Below, piece by piece: positions 42,901 through 50,736 of a stretch of DNA of 58,856 bases. Location: contig CAMCLD010000010.1 of assembly GCA_945875635.1 (NCBI GenBank), positions 1-58,856 of the forward strand, given 5' to 3'. A program made the position numbers and the translations under genes. This stretch comes from an uncultured Prevotella sp. GTDB lineage: Bacteria; Bacteroidota; Bacteroidia; Bacteroidales; Bacteroidaceae. The number at the start of each line of letters is the position of its first letter. Position 1 is the stretch's first letter. Under the pieces are notes generated by a model. The model was not told where the DNA came from and searched no databases. It worked only from the letters and a program-made list of their open reading frames with translations.

Positions 42901-45270
42901 AATGCTGCCTTTCATTGAGCCTTCTATTATGATGTCGTTGATGCCAACATTCTTGTTGTTGCCTAGACCAAGAACAGATATTGAGAGTCTTAGTGGATTC
43001 TGTGCGTCAGCCGACACACCTGTTATGTCAGCCGAAAGAGTTGTAAGCTCAAGACTCTTGCCTGAGCGGTTTATGTTGGCATTATCACATATTTCTGCTG
43101 AGCCAATACCAGAGAGGGATGCGGTTATTGTTCCACCGTCAGTTCCATATCTTGCTGCTTGCATCGAAACTTTTGAAGGCAAGAATACGACCCCGTCCTC
43201 GGGCGTGAGGGTAAATGTAATGGTGTTGCCATCAACGGCTGATGATGGAAGTGACGAACCAGATACATTTGCAACTTTTGTCTGTATTCTGCCATTATCG
43301 GTTGAACCACTCCATACAGAACCACCATTCTCACTGACGGTTAACAATGAGCCATACGAAACTGTCTTGCCTGCAAAGCCTACCGACATTGTCTCGGGCG
43401 AGAAAACAGGGTCGGAGTCAACAAGACTATATGATATGTTTCCATCAATGTCAATAGTCTGTCCTCCTGCTTTAGAGGCTATTCCATGTATTGTCATGTC
43501 CGATATGCAGAGATATTTGCCCGATGCCTCACTGCTCTGTCCATTGTACCAGGGATAAAGTCTGACATATAGTGACTGCCCCTCCTCGATTTCCACCGTC
43601 ACAGGAAATTCCACGAGTGTCGGCATGTCCTTTGTAATGTTTACTTTCTCATCAATCAATACAGGGTTAGAAAAGTCACTGTTAGTGCTGTAATATGCAT
43701 GATAGCTCACAGCTGAACCACCACGTCCGGAAATATAATATGATATCTTGTCAACGGCAAAGCTATAATCAGCTGGGCATGTAATTTGGAACTGTGTGTA
43801 TCTTGTTGACACTTCGTCAATTTCACCGACACCCCATGTCCCGCTTGTAGTGGTGAGCATTTGCATGGTTCTTGCTTCAGGTTCTGTGCCGATACTTCCA
43901 TATTGTTTCACAGTTAGGTCGTACAGAGATTGCTCGCTCACAGTAAGAAGGTCGTTGGCTTCTGGTTCACACGATGATGTCAATCGCCATATTGCTGATG
44001 TCTCCGTTCCACCCGTCAGACTGATGGCTTCTGCTCTCAGGTTTATTGAAGCTGTCTGTGAACCTACACTGGCAGTGAGCGTTCCTGTTATCTCACCAGG
44101 GTTGTTGAGATTAGTTTTTACATAGACGGATGTGATGATATTGTTACCATTAGCATTCACTGTGACGCTGTTACCGTAGTTTGTCTTGTCCAATGATACA
44201 AGGAATCCATTTCCTGTTGTTATTGTCATCTCTGAGTCAGCGTCAACGCTGAATGCTGAAATGTTGAACTCCTTTACAATTGATTGACCTTGGTATGCCT
44301 TTCCCATATCTCCGGATGTGGGATTAAATGTTATTTCAGAAGATACAATGACATCTTCAGCAAGTTCCATTAATATTTCTTTCTTCTTGTAGTCAGTCTC
44401 TGTCTCAGCCTGTGATTTTAACTGCTGTGCGAACTCTCTTGCAATGAGAGTTGCACCAAGTGCGGCAGGATGTGTGGAGTCATCGTTGCAGAATAGGTTA
44501 GAGGTGCAGTAAGCTTCACCATAGCTTAGGTAGAGGTTGGCTGTAAGTGTTGTGAGGTCAATGAATGGCACGTCATCATATTCGTTGGCTACATTTCTCG
44601 CCTGTGCTACATAATCGTATGTGTCGTCTGAAGCAGGTACTGAGTTGCGTGTGCTCAGTGTCGTGCCGTCACATATGGTGAAGTTGTCACCAAGGTCGTG
44701 CATTCCGTTGCGTTTGATGCTTTGTCCATCTGTAGAGAAATACTTTCTGCATATAGGTCCTACCACAATTGGTTTGACACCCATTGCCTTTGCCTCGTCA
44801 ATATACTTGCGTATATATTCCTTGTATGTTCCTGAAGCAGTTGTGCCACGGTAGTCTGTTGATGCTGCAGTCGTGGCATCTCCTTGATTAGCATAATACT
44901 CTTTCACTACATCACCATCAGCTCCTCCGTTTTTCTCATCGTTATGAGCAAACTGTATCAGAAGGAAATCTCCAGCCTGCATGGCATCGCTACCACCTGT
45001 GACAAGTGTGGGCCAATAGGCAGATTCAAGATAAAACGACTTGCTTGAGGCTCCTGATTTACCGCGGTTGTTGACAGTTACATTGTCAACATTGAAGAAC
45101 TGTTGAAGCATTTGTGCCCAACCACGTTTGTCGGTAGTGCCATCTGTAGCATAGTTTGCCATGGTGGAGTCACCAATGGTGTGTACTTTCTTTTTTGCTT
45201 CCGACGGTATTGTCACTGTCAGTAGTGACAATAACAGGAAACAAAAACAGGTAATGATTTTTTTGTCCAT
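39970..45270 (-). CDS. 1766-aa secreted CE12 + CE8 pectin esterase, T9SS-type
   Basis: Signal peptide 1-25, then a GDSL/SGNH rhamnogalacturonan acetylesterase domain (CE12) at 28-290. Ser35 is in TIGDSTMANY, Asn110 in IQFAHND, and Asp264/His267 in CNDDSTHPAA. The middle about 1000 residues are Ig-like and lectin-like modules, an InlB-type repeat (VTPAEAGSITANPD, YKFKEWQEDGATV) and a Big_5 domain (STLPVDGANGVSAAGSITIS). The pectin methylesterase (CE8) follows, with GPQALCMNITSDRAAFDN, the catalytic-Asp motif GGVDFIYGSGDVWFENC and YLGRPWKDSPV. The C-terminus (IYNLMGQAVKVTQKGVYVK) is a type A T9SS sorting signal. One protein would remove acetyl and methyl groups from pectin at the cell surface. 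It is adjacent to an AraC-type regulator on the same strand. Confidence 0.9.
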   Translation of the reverse strand: MDKKIITCFCFLLLSLLTVTIPSEAKKKVHTIGDSTMANYATDGTTDKRGWAQMLQQFFNVDNVTVNNRGKSGASSKSFYLESAYWPTLVTGGSDAMQAGDFLLIQFAHNDEKNGGADGDVVKEYYANQGDATTAASTDYRGTTASGTYKEYIRKYIDEAKAMGVKPIVVGPICRKYFSTDGQSIKRNGMHDLGDNFTICDGTTLSTRNSVPASDDTYDYVAQARNVANEYDDVPFIDLTTLTANLYLSYGEAYCTSNLFCNDDSTHPAALGATLIAREFAQQLKSQAETETDYKKKEILMELAEDVIVSSEITFNPTSGDMGKAYQGQSIVKEFNISAFSVDADSEMTITTGNGFLVSLDKTNYGNSVTVNANGNNIITSVYVKTNLNNPGEITGTLTASVGSQTASINLRAEAISLTGGTETSAIWRLTSSCEPEANDLLTVSEQSLYDLTVKQYGSIGTEPEARTMQMLTTTSGTWGVGEIDEVSTRYTQFQITCPADYSFAVDKISYYISGRGGSAVSYHAYYSTNSDFSNPVLIDEKVNITKDMPTLVEFPVTVEIEEGQSLYVRLYPWYNGQSSEASGKYLCISDMTIHGIASKAGGQTIDIDGNISYSLVDSDPVFSPETMSVGFAGKTVSYGSLLTVSENGGSVWSGSTDNGRIQTKVANVSGSSLPSSAVDGNTITFTLTPEDGVVFLPSKVSMQAARYGTDGGTITASLSGIGSAEICDNANINRSGKSLELTTLSADITGVSADAQNPLRLSISVLGLGNNKNVGINDIIIEGSMKGSIQQSVKYSLSTMVTPAEAGSITANPDMDAYKEGTEVTLKASRNFGYKFKEWQEDGATVATGDSYTLTMDKDRIVTAVFEPIPVYTVSTQCINDAERSLGTVTLSPNDHAGKYEEGTVITATANESKILKFLQWTDNYENAGTAATRTLTVNSDMELIASYEVQDFIAVYDASLTQAYAYNTSANYPFPADVVWDSERNASASVVRLTDGTPVYSQSTGTPVVRNREGVVLSGINGLYQNGYDTRDIAWQYQFSTVGFTEVTFNADMAAKNAAAKSYVAQYSLDGEQYNDIEGASWNITANVMTPIYFSLPSEAEGQPTVYIRLKGLGDELLSTAYSFTETFDNMSYTTHSESGFGNVYIIGVAEVEDDDVAPVVISTLPVDGANGVSAAGSITISFDERIQAGDTTIPAMLGDKEVEPVWNTRSVSFRYNSLNYGETYSFSMPAGYAQDRSGNPSEAITIAFTVMERQKPTPRIFDAVVDKSLNLEQGGYIEATEYMPRQYRYIQDAIDDAPDHAVQPYLIYIKEGYYNDPNTTFSSSYGTRYTTSETGSDAPTERIPGGMNEYDDCRLVYVNKPNIHIIGQAVDKVTIATDRLDGGSADASRVWYHVDAGATLEIQSGATDFFMQGVTLDNENWTIKGMEGPQALCMNITSDRAAFDNINARSYQDTYKSNGTFNRQFFHNSTIEGGVDFIYGSGDVWFENCTLNINRKSGGYIVAPNHPANTRWGYVFNNTTITTTYSSIPEDFQVYLGRPWKDSPVTVFLHTRMEVKPYDGYWYPSMGGIPKLWAVYDIVDRNGYAMSEYSIEDYYYTSNGETISGKAKNYLTDEEAARYTISNVMAGDGTNSTSGVWNPLEIVEKTSVPVLSQSDNKVTWVGDEYAICYVVTVNGKAVAFTTDTEYTANIGETVTVQSVNSNGALSNMSEPLLVSTGIESISTCDNNDDNNEGNEQIYNLMGQAVKVTQKGVYVKKGKAFVVK

Positions 45271-45308
45271 AAATTATTAAATTAGGTTTTTAAATAGGTT
45301 TTATGGTG

Positions 45309-45370
45309 CAAATTTACCTGTTTTACTATTATGGAAAGGGGAGAATTATTCCAAAATGGTGTGATTTTGG
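45309..45370 (-). promoter_or_regulatory. Pectin esterase promoter with CTCCCC box and inverted repeat
   Basis: On the minus strand TAAATTTG (45309-45316) is an exact -7 element. The -33 position has no TTTG; ATTCTCCCCTTT (centred near 45340) lies there, 21 bp before the -7 box. Just upstream is the inverted repeat CCAAAAT/ATTTTGG (45351-45357 and 45364-45370). The layout suggests an activator-dependent promoter. Confidence 0.5.
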
Positions 45371-45402
45371 TTCAAATAGGGTAGAGACATGGTTAACTGA
45401 CA

Positions 45403-47886
45403 TTATTTTCCACTATTTCTGTATTCTGTTGGTGACATGCCTTTCGAAGCTCTGAAACATTTAGAGAAATATTTCGGGTCGGAGAAACCGCATGAATATG
45501 CTATGTCGTTAATGCTTTTTACAGTACTTGTCAGCTGCTGGCAAGCTTGTTTAATGCGCGCCTCTTTCAAGAAATCCGCTGGAGTGAGTCCCAACAGACT
45601 TTTGGTCTTGCGGTTCAGGCTGGAACGTGATGTGGCAGTAGCAGCTGCCATATCGTCCACACTGATGTCGCTGTTGCCAAGATTTTCCGTAACGAAGGTG
45701 ATGAGGCGGTCCATGAATATGTTGTCTTCTTCAGATATTTTCGTTTCTCGTTTAATGTTGTGTGTCGTAATGTCGGCTTGGTCTTTATCGCCTATTAAAC
45801 GTAAATATGCTTCAAGGTTTTCTTTGCGTTGCTTTCTCAGTAAACGTATATAAAATATGACATAAGTAATGACAAATATTAAGGTGATGGTAAATATTAT
45901 ATATGAAATTTTAGCAAGAGGTGTCTCCCAGATGGTTGGCTCCACTATTATATATAATGAGCGGACATTATTCATGACAATGCCTTCTGCATTGGTTGAG
46001 CGTATGTCAAGCCTGTATGTGCCTGGTGACAAGTCGTAAAGGCTCACGCTGCGTGATATGTCAAACGAAGACCAGTTTTCATTGTCCATTTTATAATCTT
46101 TGGCTAACGGAACAAAATCCCAGTTGTTCATCTCTTGCAGTCTTGTCGCATACTTTATTTGTGAATTGTCGGAAAAGTCGAGTGCGGCATACCTGATGGT
46201 TATATTGCGTTGGTTGGCAGACAAACGGATAGTGTCATTGTTGTCTGATGGATAAAGTGGGTTCATTCCAGGTATGACGTAGGATGTTACAACTATGCGT
46301 GGACAGAATGTGTGCCTTCCTAATTCCTGATTGGGTACAACCATTACACCTGTCTCCAATGACAGAAGCCATCTGTTTCCTTCAATCATCACGGGCTCGG
46401 CATCTGAGAAACGTGGTGGTATTGAGAAAAAATACTGGTTGTAGTTCTCTGCCTTCCCTTTGTCGGCATCTATTATGGTTAACTGATTACAACATTGTAC
46501 TAACAATCTGTTGTCTGCTTCACACATGGCAAGTGTGACATCTGAGCCCATACCGTTGCTCGTGTTGAAATGACGGAAAGAGAACTTTGATGCACTTAGA
46601 TCTTTGGTCTGCAGCATGTTCACTCCGCCACTCTCGGTAGATATGAACAATCTTCCCTTGCGGTCTATAAGCATGTCCATGGTGGCATTGCATGATAAGC
46701 TGTTGCTCCTTCCTGCTTCACGCAGGTGTATGTTGAACTTAGCATTTAAAATAGATGGAGATATATCCTTCATGACAAGGAAGCCATCTGTCGTTGTTGC
46801 AAGTGCTATGCTGTCGGCAACGATCATAAGCCTGCGAACGTTAACAGCCCTGAGGGGATAGTTTTTCAAGTCATTGTCCTTGTTGTGAACAACAATCCTA
46901 ACTCCTTTGTTTTCAATTATATTAATTCCACCTCCTTGTGTGGCAACCCACAGACGTCCTTTGTTGTCCTCTTTGATGTCGTAGATGTTGTCGCAGTTGA
47001 TGGTTTCTCCTTTCCTGATATCTGTTGTACTGCCTTTGGTAAAATTTCTTATGCTGAATGTTCCATCGCTTGTTTCTTTAAGCATGTACAGTCCACCGGG
47101 TTTTGACCCCAGCCATACCGTACCATTGTGCTGTTGCATTACAGTATATATTGGAGCGAATCGTTGTTGCTGCCTGTGCAGTTTGCCGTCTCTTCCAAGA
47201 TAGCCTATGAGTTGTGCTTTGCTGTCGAGCACAGCAACAATACCAAGGTTGCGAGTCGTTACCCAAATGCGGTTTTTCTTGTCAATGTACATGCATCGCA
47301 CTATGTCCTTGGGAATAGCTTCAAGCATCTGGTATTGTTCCTTTTCTCTCGTAAGTTTCTGAACTCCGTAGCGTCCCAAGAACCATTTGTTTCCCTGAAA
47401 ATCAGTGAATATTTGCCGGACATTGTCAAATGAATGTTGTATGAATGTGACATCATGCTCTTTGAAGACCTCTGGGTCGTTTGTCAGAATTCTCGCATAT
47501 CGCTGTCTTGTTGCATAGTCAGGACACTCAAACTTGTAGGTATGAAGCGAGAATCTCCATACCTGACTGTCTATGTAACAGTAAAGACTACCGTCATTTC
47601 CATATACGATATTCCTTATCCTGTCGGTGTTGATGCCGCATCCATCTCCTGGGTGAGTCTTGAAAACAGCGAACTCATATCCATCAAAGCGATTCAGACC
47701 ATTCCATGTGGAAAACCACATGTATCCGCTCTTATCTTGCAATATCTTGGTTACATGCCATTGTGACAGTCCTTTATTGTCGTCATAGTATGTCTTTTGC
47801 CATAGACCATCTGCATGGATACAGATAGTTTGCATTGTGACAGCCAGAAATATTATAGTATGATTTGATATTCGTTTAAGGCGCAT
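45403..47886 (-). CDS. Membrane one-component regulator: Reg_prop propeller, Y_Y_Y, AraC HTH
   Basis: A protein of about 827 aa from ATG 47886 (MRLKRISNHTIIFLAVTMQT, signal-like); a GTG 42 bp upstream lies in repeat sequence. The periplasmic part is a two-component-regulator-type propeller (GLSQWHVTKILQDKSGYMWF and STWNGLNRFDG, then repeats such as NKGRLWVATQGGGINII), ending in a Y_Y_Y domain (LYDLSPGTYRLDIRSTNAEG). One membrane segment follows (KISYIIFTITLIFVITYVIF), then a 35-residue linker and an AraC-type HTH (ISVDDMAAATATSRSSLNRK, IAYSCGFSDPKYFSKCF). HisKA, HATPase and receiver domains, normal in hybrid two-component systems, are absent. It probably senses an oligosaccharide and activates the pectin esterase gene directly downstream. 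Confidence 0.85.
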   Translation of the reverse strand: MRLKRISNHTIIFLAVTMQTICIHADGLWQKTYYDDNKGLSQWHVTKILQDKSGYMWFSTWNGLNRFDGYEFAVFKTHPGDGCGINTDRIRNIVYGNDGSLYCYIDSQVWRFSLHTYKFECPDYATRQRYARILTNDPEVFKEHDVTFIQHSFDNVRQIFTDFQGNKWFLGRYGVQKLTREKEQYQMLEAIPKDIVRCMYIDKKNRIWVTTRNLGIVAVLDSKAQLIGYLGRDGKLHRQQQRFAPIYTVMQQHNGTVWLGSKPGGLYMLKETSDGTFSIRNFTKGSTTDIRKGETINCDNIYDIKEDNKGRLWVATQGGGINIIENKGVRIVVHNKDNDLKNYPLRAVNVRRLMIVADSIALATTTDGFLVMKDISPSILNAKFNIHLREAGRSNSLSCNATMDMLIDRKGRLFISTESGGVNMLQTKDLSASKFSFRHFNTSNGMGSDVTLAMCEADNRLLVQCCNQLTIIDADKGKAENYNQYFFSIPPRFSDAEPVMIEGNRWLLSLETGVMVVPNQELGRHTFCPRIVVTSYVIPGMNPLYPSDNNDTIRLSANQRNITIRYAALDFSDNSQIKYATRLQEMNNWDFVPLAKDYKMDNENWSSFDISRSVSLYDLSPGTYRLDIRSTNAEGIVMNNVRSLYIIVEPTIWETPLAKISYIIFTITLIFVITYVIFYIRLLRKQRKENLEAYLRLIGDKDQADITTHNIKRETKISEEDNIFMDRLITFVTENLGNSDISVDDMAAATATSRSSLNRKTKSLLGLTPADFLKEARIKQACQQLTSTVKSINDIAYSCGFSDPKYFSKCFRASKGMSPTEYRNSGK

Positions 47887-47908
47887 AACAGGTGAAACTT
47901 CAGGTGAA

Positions 47909-48217
47909 TACCCTAAATTCCGCAGCACTTTAGTTTAACTTTTTTATAAGTACCCGAGCAACAAAAAGTTCTTGCTTGTGGCAAGCGGCAAAGCCGATCA
48001 GCCCAGGATTTTGCCATGTCAGATTCTCACTTACCTTAGTGCTGCAAATCAAGACAAGCAAAAATCATCAATGACATGGCAAAGGTAAGCATGAAATCTG
48101 AGAAAATCACTCCTTTTGGAGGAATTTTTCACGTGAGGGAGCATTTTTCCCGTTTTGTGGGTCCGGTTATTTTTCGCTTCTGTATCATATTAGGCGCGTA
48201 GTTGCGGATTTGAGGTA
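47909..48217. repeat. 309-bp repeat unit, copy 1 (MITE-like; promoter and leader of regulator gene)
   Basis: The ends are imperfect inverted repeats: TACCCTAAATTCCGCAGCAC (47909-47928) against GTAGTTGCGGATTTGAGGTA (48198-48217). The core is near-identical to copy 2 at 50242-50550. Inside, TTTGCCATGTCA (48010-48021) and TGACATGGCAAA (48072-48083) form a perfect 12-bp inverted repeat. CTTGC-TTGTG-GCAAG, CGGC-AAA-GCCG and CTCC-TTTT-GGAG are smaller hairpins. TACCTTTG on the minus strand (48080-48087) is an exact -7 element directed at the regulator gene, whose ATG is 23 bp beyond the left end. It has no coding capacity. Confidence 0.85.
48080..48087 (-). promoter_or_regulatory. -7 element inside repeat copy 1, facing the regulator gene
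   Basis: CAAAGGTA on the plus strand is TACCTTTG on the minus strand. Transcription would start at about 48073, inside the first arm of the GCCATGTCA..TGACATGGC hairpin, giving a leader of about 190 nt to ATG 47886. No TTTG lies 20 bp upstream. Confidence 0.5.
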
Positions 48218-48239
48218 TATTTCCCATATCACGCCTTTT

Positions 48240-50222
48240 TTAATATCCGTATCTCAAATTTAGATACTGAACCAGTTTTGCATATCGTCCAGATTCATCT
48301 ATCAGTTTAACAATATTCTTTGGCTCCATCCATTTGTATTTGCTCTGATCCAAAATCAAATTACGCCACGTTTCTTCTAATCCCATTTCCGAATATCTGT
48401 ATCTACGATGGAGCAATGTCGCATTTTCCTTTGGCATTACATGAACGTGAACAAAATCATCTGCTTTGATTGGTTCAACAGATTTATGAGCTATAATTTG
48501 TTCTGCCCAAAGTGTCTGCCGCATCAACTGATAGAAGGGTTCTACGAAATACACGGTGTTTAGATAGCCACCAGATATTGTCAGCAACTGATTCGAGGCA
48601 TTGATTAAATCTGTATATCTGCGTAATCGTTCTTTGCCACTTCCTTCTGTGCCTGATTTGTCAATATTATATTCTTTGCCCTCAGTATATTTCCATTCTA
48701 TCGGTATCAGCATTTTGTGACCGCCCTTCATTCTGGCGATTATTACAGCATCAACGGAAGTGCAATTAGCTCCACGCTTAACGTATTTCTCATTCAGATA
48801 ATCCTTGCTGCTTGTCACTTCAAATGCAATATAATGACAAGATTTGTCACACTCGACAGGCTCTACATCTTCTACTTCATGACCTACGAGCATTTGGGCT
48901 AATTTAAGAACCAAATCCCGATCGTTTCTAATAGCAAACAGATGATTCAAACATGCTACTTGTGATGACAATATATGATTGGGAATACCGTTACTGCCCC
49001 AAAATACTATTTGTTCGTTTTTGAAATAATCAATACAATCATCTACAATATCTTCAAATATATTATTGCGAGAATCTAACAAGCAAAACTCCCATGTCTT
49101 ATTCAAAAATTCTCCACCGCCACAATCACCATGAAACAAGGTTGTATTCTTCATCAATTCTAACTGGCGCACCTGCTCGTTCCTTTTGTAATTGCTTGAT
49201 GTCCTTTCCGTAGAATTGTTTGAATACTTTGGCATTGATGTGTGCTGTTCTCTACTTGGCAAATCATACATTGCATCATTTATGATGTCAATTTTATACA
49301 TTTCTTTCAAATCCTCTATGATTTTAGGAGAGAACAGGAACTTCACATAAACCTTATCGTTATTTGGGTCTGTCACATCACCAAAAACAGATTCTACGGT
49401 TTTGAATGAAACCCTTGGGCTGTTCCAACGGGTAGCATCGTCAAACAGATACCCTCCAACTGTTTGTTTTGGAGTACCAAAAGTATCGTAAGCATTATTA
49501 TCAAGGGTAATAATATAGAACTCAGGTTTACTGGCCATCTGATCCATTCTCACATGCTTCAATTCTTCTGGGAAATCAGGATCCAGGTCACTGAGATTAT
49601 TTAATATGGCCTTAGTTTCTCTCTTGAAGATTTCAAAGTAATTATATTTTCCAAACAAGTAAAAGTCCTCAATGTGTTTCCTTATACCACTATCTCCACC
49701 TACAGCTTTTCGACCATACTTTAGTTCAATAATGGCAATACGATATGGGCTTTTCTTTGTAATCGCTATTATGTCGAACCTGGCATTAAAATCTAAATGC
49801 TCTGCATCCGCAGGTCTGCGCCATTCTACATCAGTGCAATACCATTCAGATTCTACATTCCTGTTATTCATTATGAACAAGGCAGACTGCGATTTTTTTT
49901 CTTCGTTGCTTTTCTTATCGCTATTGGCCTTTATTGTATCATAATAGCCGATAATCTTTTCTTTAATCTCATCCTCAGAACATAGGGTAAGCATCGGCGA
50001 ATTACTAATACCAGTGAAATAGTATTCATTTATTTCACACCTAATCATGTTTCCCTGAGTATAGGAAACCTTTGCTATGCTGATATTATTATAGTAAATG
50101 TTCAGGTATTCATTCCTGATGGCAATGAACAACTCATTTCTATGCTGCAAATACAGTTCTTTGTATAAACAGCTTTCCTTGAACTTATCAACGAAACTGA
50201 TTCCTCTGATTGACTTCTTCAT
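48240..50222 (-). CDS. Protein with two PD-(D/E)xK-type nuclease motifs
   Basis: A 660-aa cytoplasmic protein. The first motif set is FDIIAITKKSPYRIAIIELK (Asp150, Glu166-x-Lys168), a PD-(D/E)xK-like core. The second is VDAVIIARMKGGHKMLIPIE plus WKYTEG (Asp491, Glu509-x-Lys511). It sits in a C-terminal half that resembles PGN_0703-type putative restriction endonucleases, including NHILSSQVACLNHLFAIRND. The linker 325-350 is polar and Ser/Asn-rich. There is no methyltransferase, helicase or partner gene. The gene is AT-richer than its neighbours (about 40% GC in a sampled line versus 58% in the regulator at 51 kb) and lies exactly between two 309-bp direct repeats. A defence nuclease is the likeliest role, but this is inference from motifs and setting. 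Confidence 0.7.
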   Translation of the reverse strand: MKKSIRGISFVDKFKESCLYKELYLQHRNELFIAIRNEYLNIYYNNISIAKVSYTQGNMIRCEINEYYFTGISNSPMLTLCSEDEIKEKIIGYYDTIKANSDKKSNEEKKSQSALFIMNNRNVESEWYCTDVEWRRPADAEHLDFNARFDIIAITKKSPYRIAIIELKYGRKAVGGDSGIRKHIEDFYLFGKYNYFEIFKRETKAILNNLSDLDPDFPEELKHVRMDQMASKPEFYIITLDNNAYDTFGTPKQTVGGYLFDDATRWNSPRVSFKTVESVFGDVTDPNNDKVYVKFLFSPKIIEDLKEMYKIDIINDAMYDLPSREQHTSMPKYSNNSTERTSSNYKRNEQVRQLELMKNTTLFHGDCGGGEFLNKTWEFCLLDSRNNIFEDIVDDCIDYFKNEQIVFWGSNGIPNHILSSQVACLNHLFAIRNDRDLVLKLAQMLVGHEVEDVEPVECDKSCHYIAFEVTSSKDYLNEKYVKRGANCTSVDAVIIARMKGGHKMLIPIEWKYTEGKEYNIDKSGTEGSGKERLRRYTDLINASNQLLTISGGYLNTVYFVEPFYQLMRQTLWAEQIIAHKSVEPIKADDFVHVHVMPKENATLLHRRYRYSEMGLEETWRNLILDQSKYKWMEPKNIVKLIDESGRYAKLVQYLNLRYGY

Positions 50223-50241
50223 AGACAGTTGCTTATTTGAA

Positions 50242-50550
50242 TAACCTTAATTCCGCAACACTATTACAAATATAACTTTTTAAGTACCTGAGCAACAAAA
50301 AGTTCTTGCTTGTGGCAAGCGGCAAAGCCGATCAGCCCAGGATTTTGCCATGTCAGATTCTCACTTACCTTAGTGCTGCAAATCAAGACAAGCAAAAATC
50401 ATCAATGACATGGCAAAGGTAAGCATGAAATCTGAGAAAATCACTCCTTTTGGAGGAATTTTTCACGTGAGGGAGCATTTTTCCCGTTTTGTGGGTCCGG
50501 TAATTTTTCGCTTCTGAATCATATTAGGCTCGTAGTTGCGGATTTGAGGT
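50242..50550. repeat. 309-bp repeat unit, copy 2 (MITE-like; promoter and leader of nuclease gene)
   Basis: Same orientation and same length as copy 1. The segment from the GAGCAACAAAAAGTTCTTGC block to the right end differs at only about four positions, while the left 45 bp differ more (AACCTTAATTCCGCAACAC against ACCCTAAATTCCGCAGCAC). The nuclease ATG (50222) is 20 bp beyond the left end, equivalent to the 23 bp of copy 1. No clear target-site duplication was found around either copy. Confidence 0.85.
50414..50421 (-). promoter_or_regulatory. -7 element inside repeat copy 2, facing the nuclease gene
   Basis: TACCTTTG on the minus strand, at the equivalent position to that in copy 1. It would give the nuclease mRNA the same structured leader of about 185 nt. 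Confidence 0.5.
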
Positions 50551-50634
50551 CTTATATAACGTACAAAAACTTGTCTTATTGTGTTAGATTATCCACACGT
50601 TTTTACGGGTGACCCGATTTTTAAGCCAAATGGT

Positions 50635-50727
50635 AAAATAGGGGAGAAAAGTTTGGCACTATTCCCATTTATTCGTACCTTTGCATTGAACCAAAAGTGT
50701 TTCCCAAAGGTGTAACACCAAAAGTGT
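50635..50727 (+). promoter_or_regulatory. Promoter and leader repeats of the second regulator
   Basis: TTTG (50652-50655), an exact 20-bp spacer and TACCTTTG (50676-50683). Immediately upstream is ATAGGGGAGAAAAG, the CTCCCC box in reverse orientation. In the leader, ACCAAAAGTGT occurs twice (50690-50700 and 50717-50727, period 27 bp), separated by the palindrome GGTGT-A-ACACC. These are candidate binding sites for the regulator itself. Confidence 0.6.
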
Positions 50728-50736
50728 AATGAATTT

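Noticed and set aside
45403..47886. Classical hybrid two-component system (HTCS)
   Set aside because: There is no H-box, HATPase or receiver Asp between the membrane segment and the HTH; only about 35 residues separate them.
47887..47928. GTG start extending the first regulator by 14 codons
   Set aside because: The extension lies in the end of the 309-bp repeat; the ATG at 47886 begins a good signal peptide.
48240..50222. Composite transposon with a transposase in the cargo
   Set aside because: The cargo has no DDE, tyrosine or serine recombinase motifs; any movement would need an enzyme from elsewhere.
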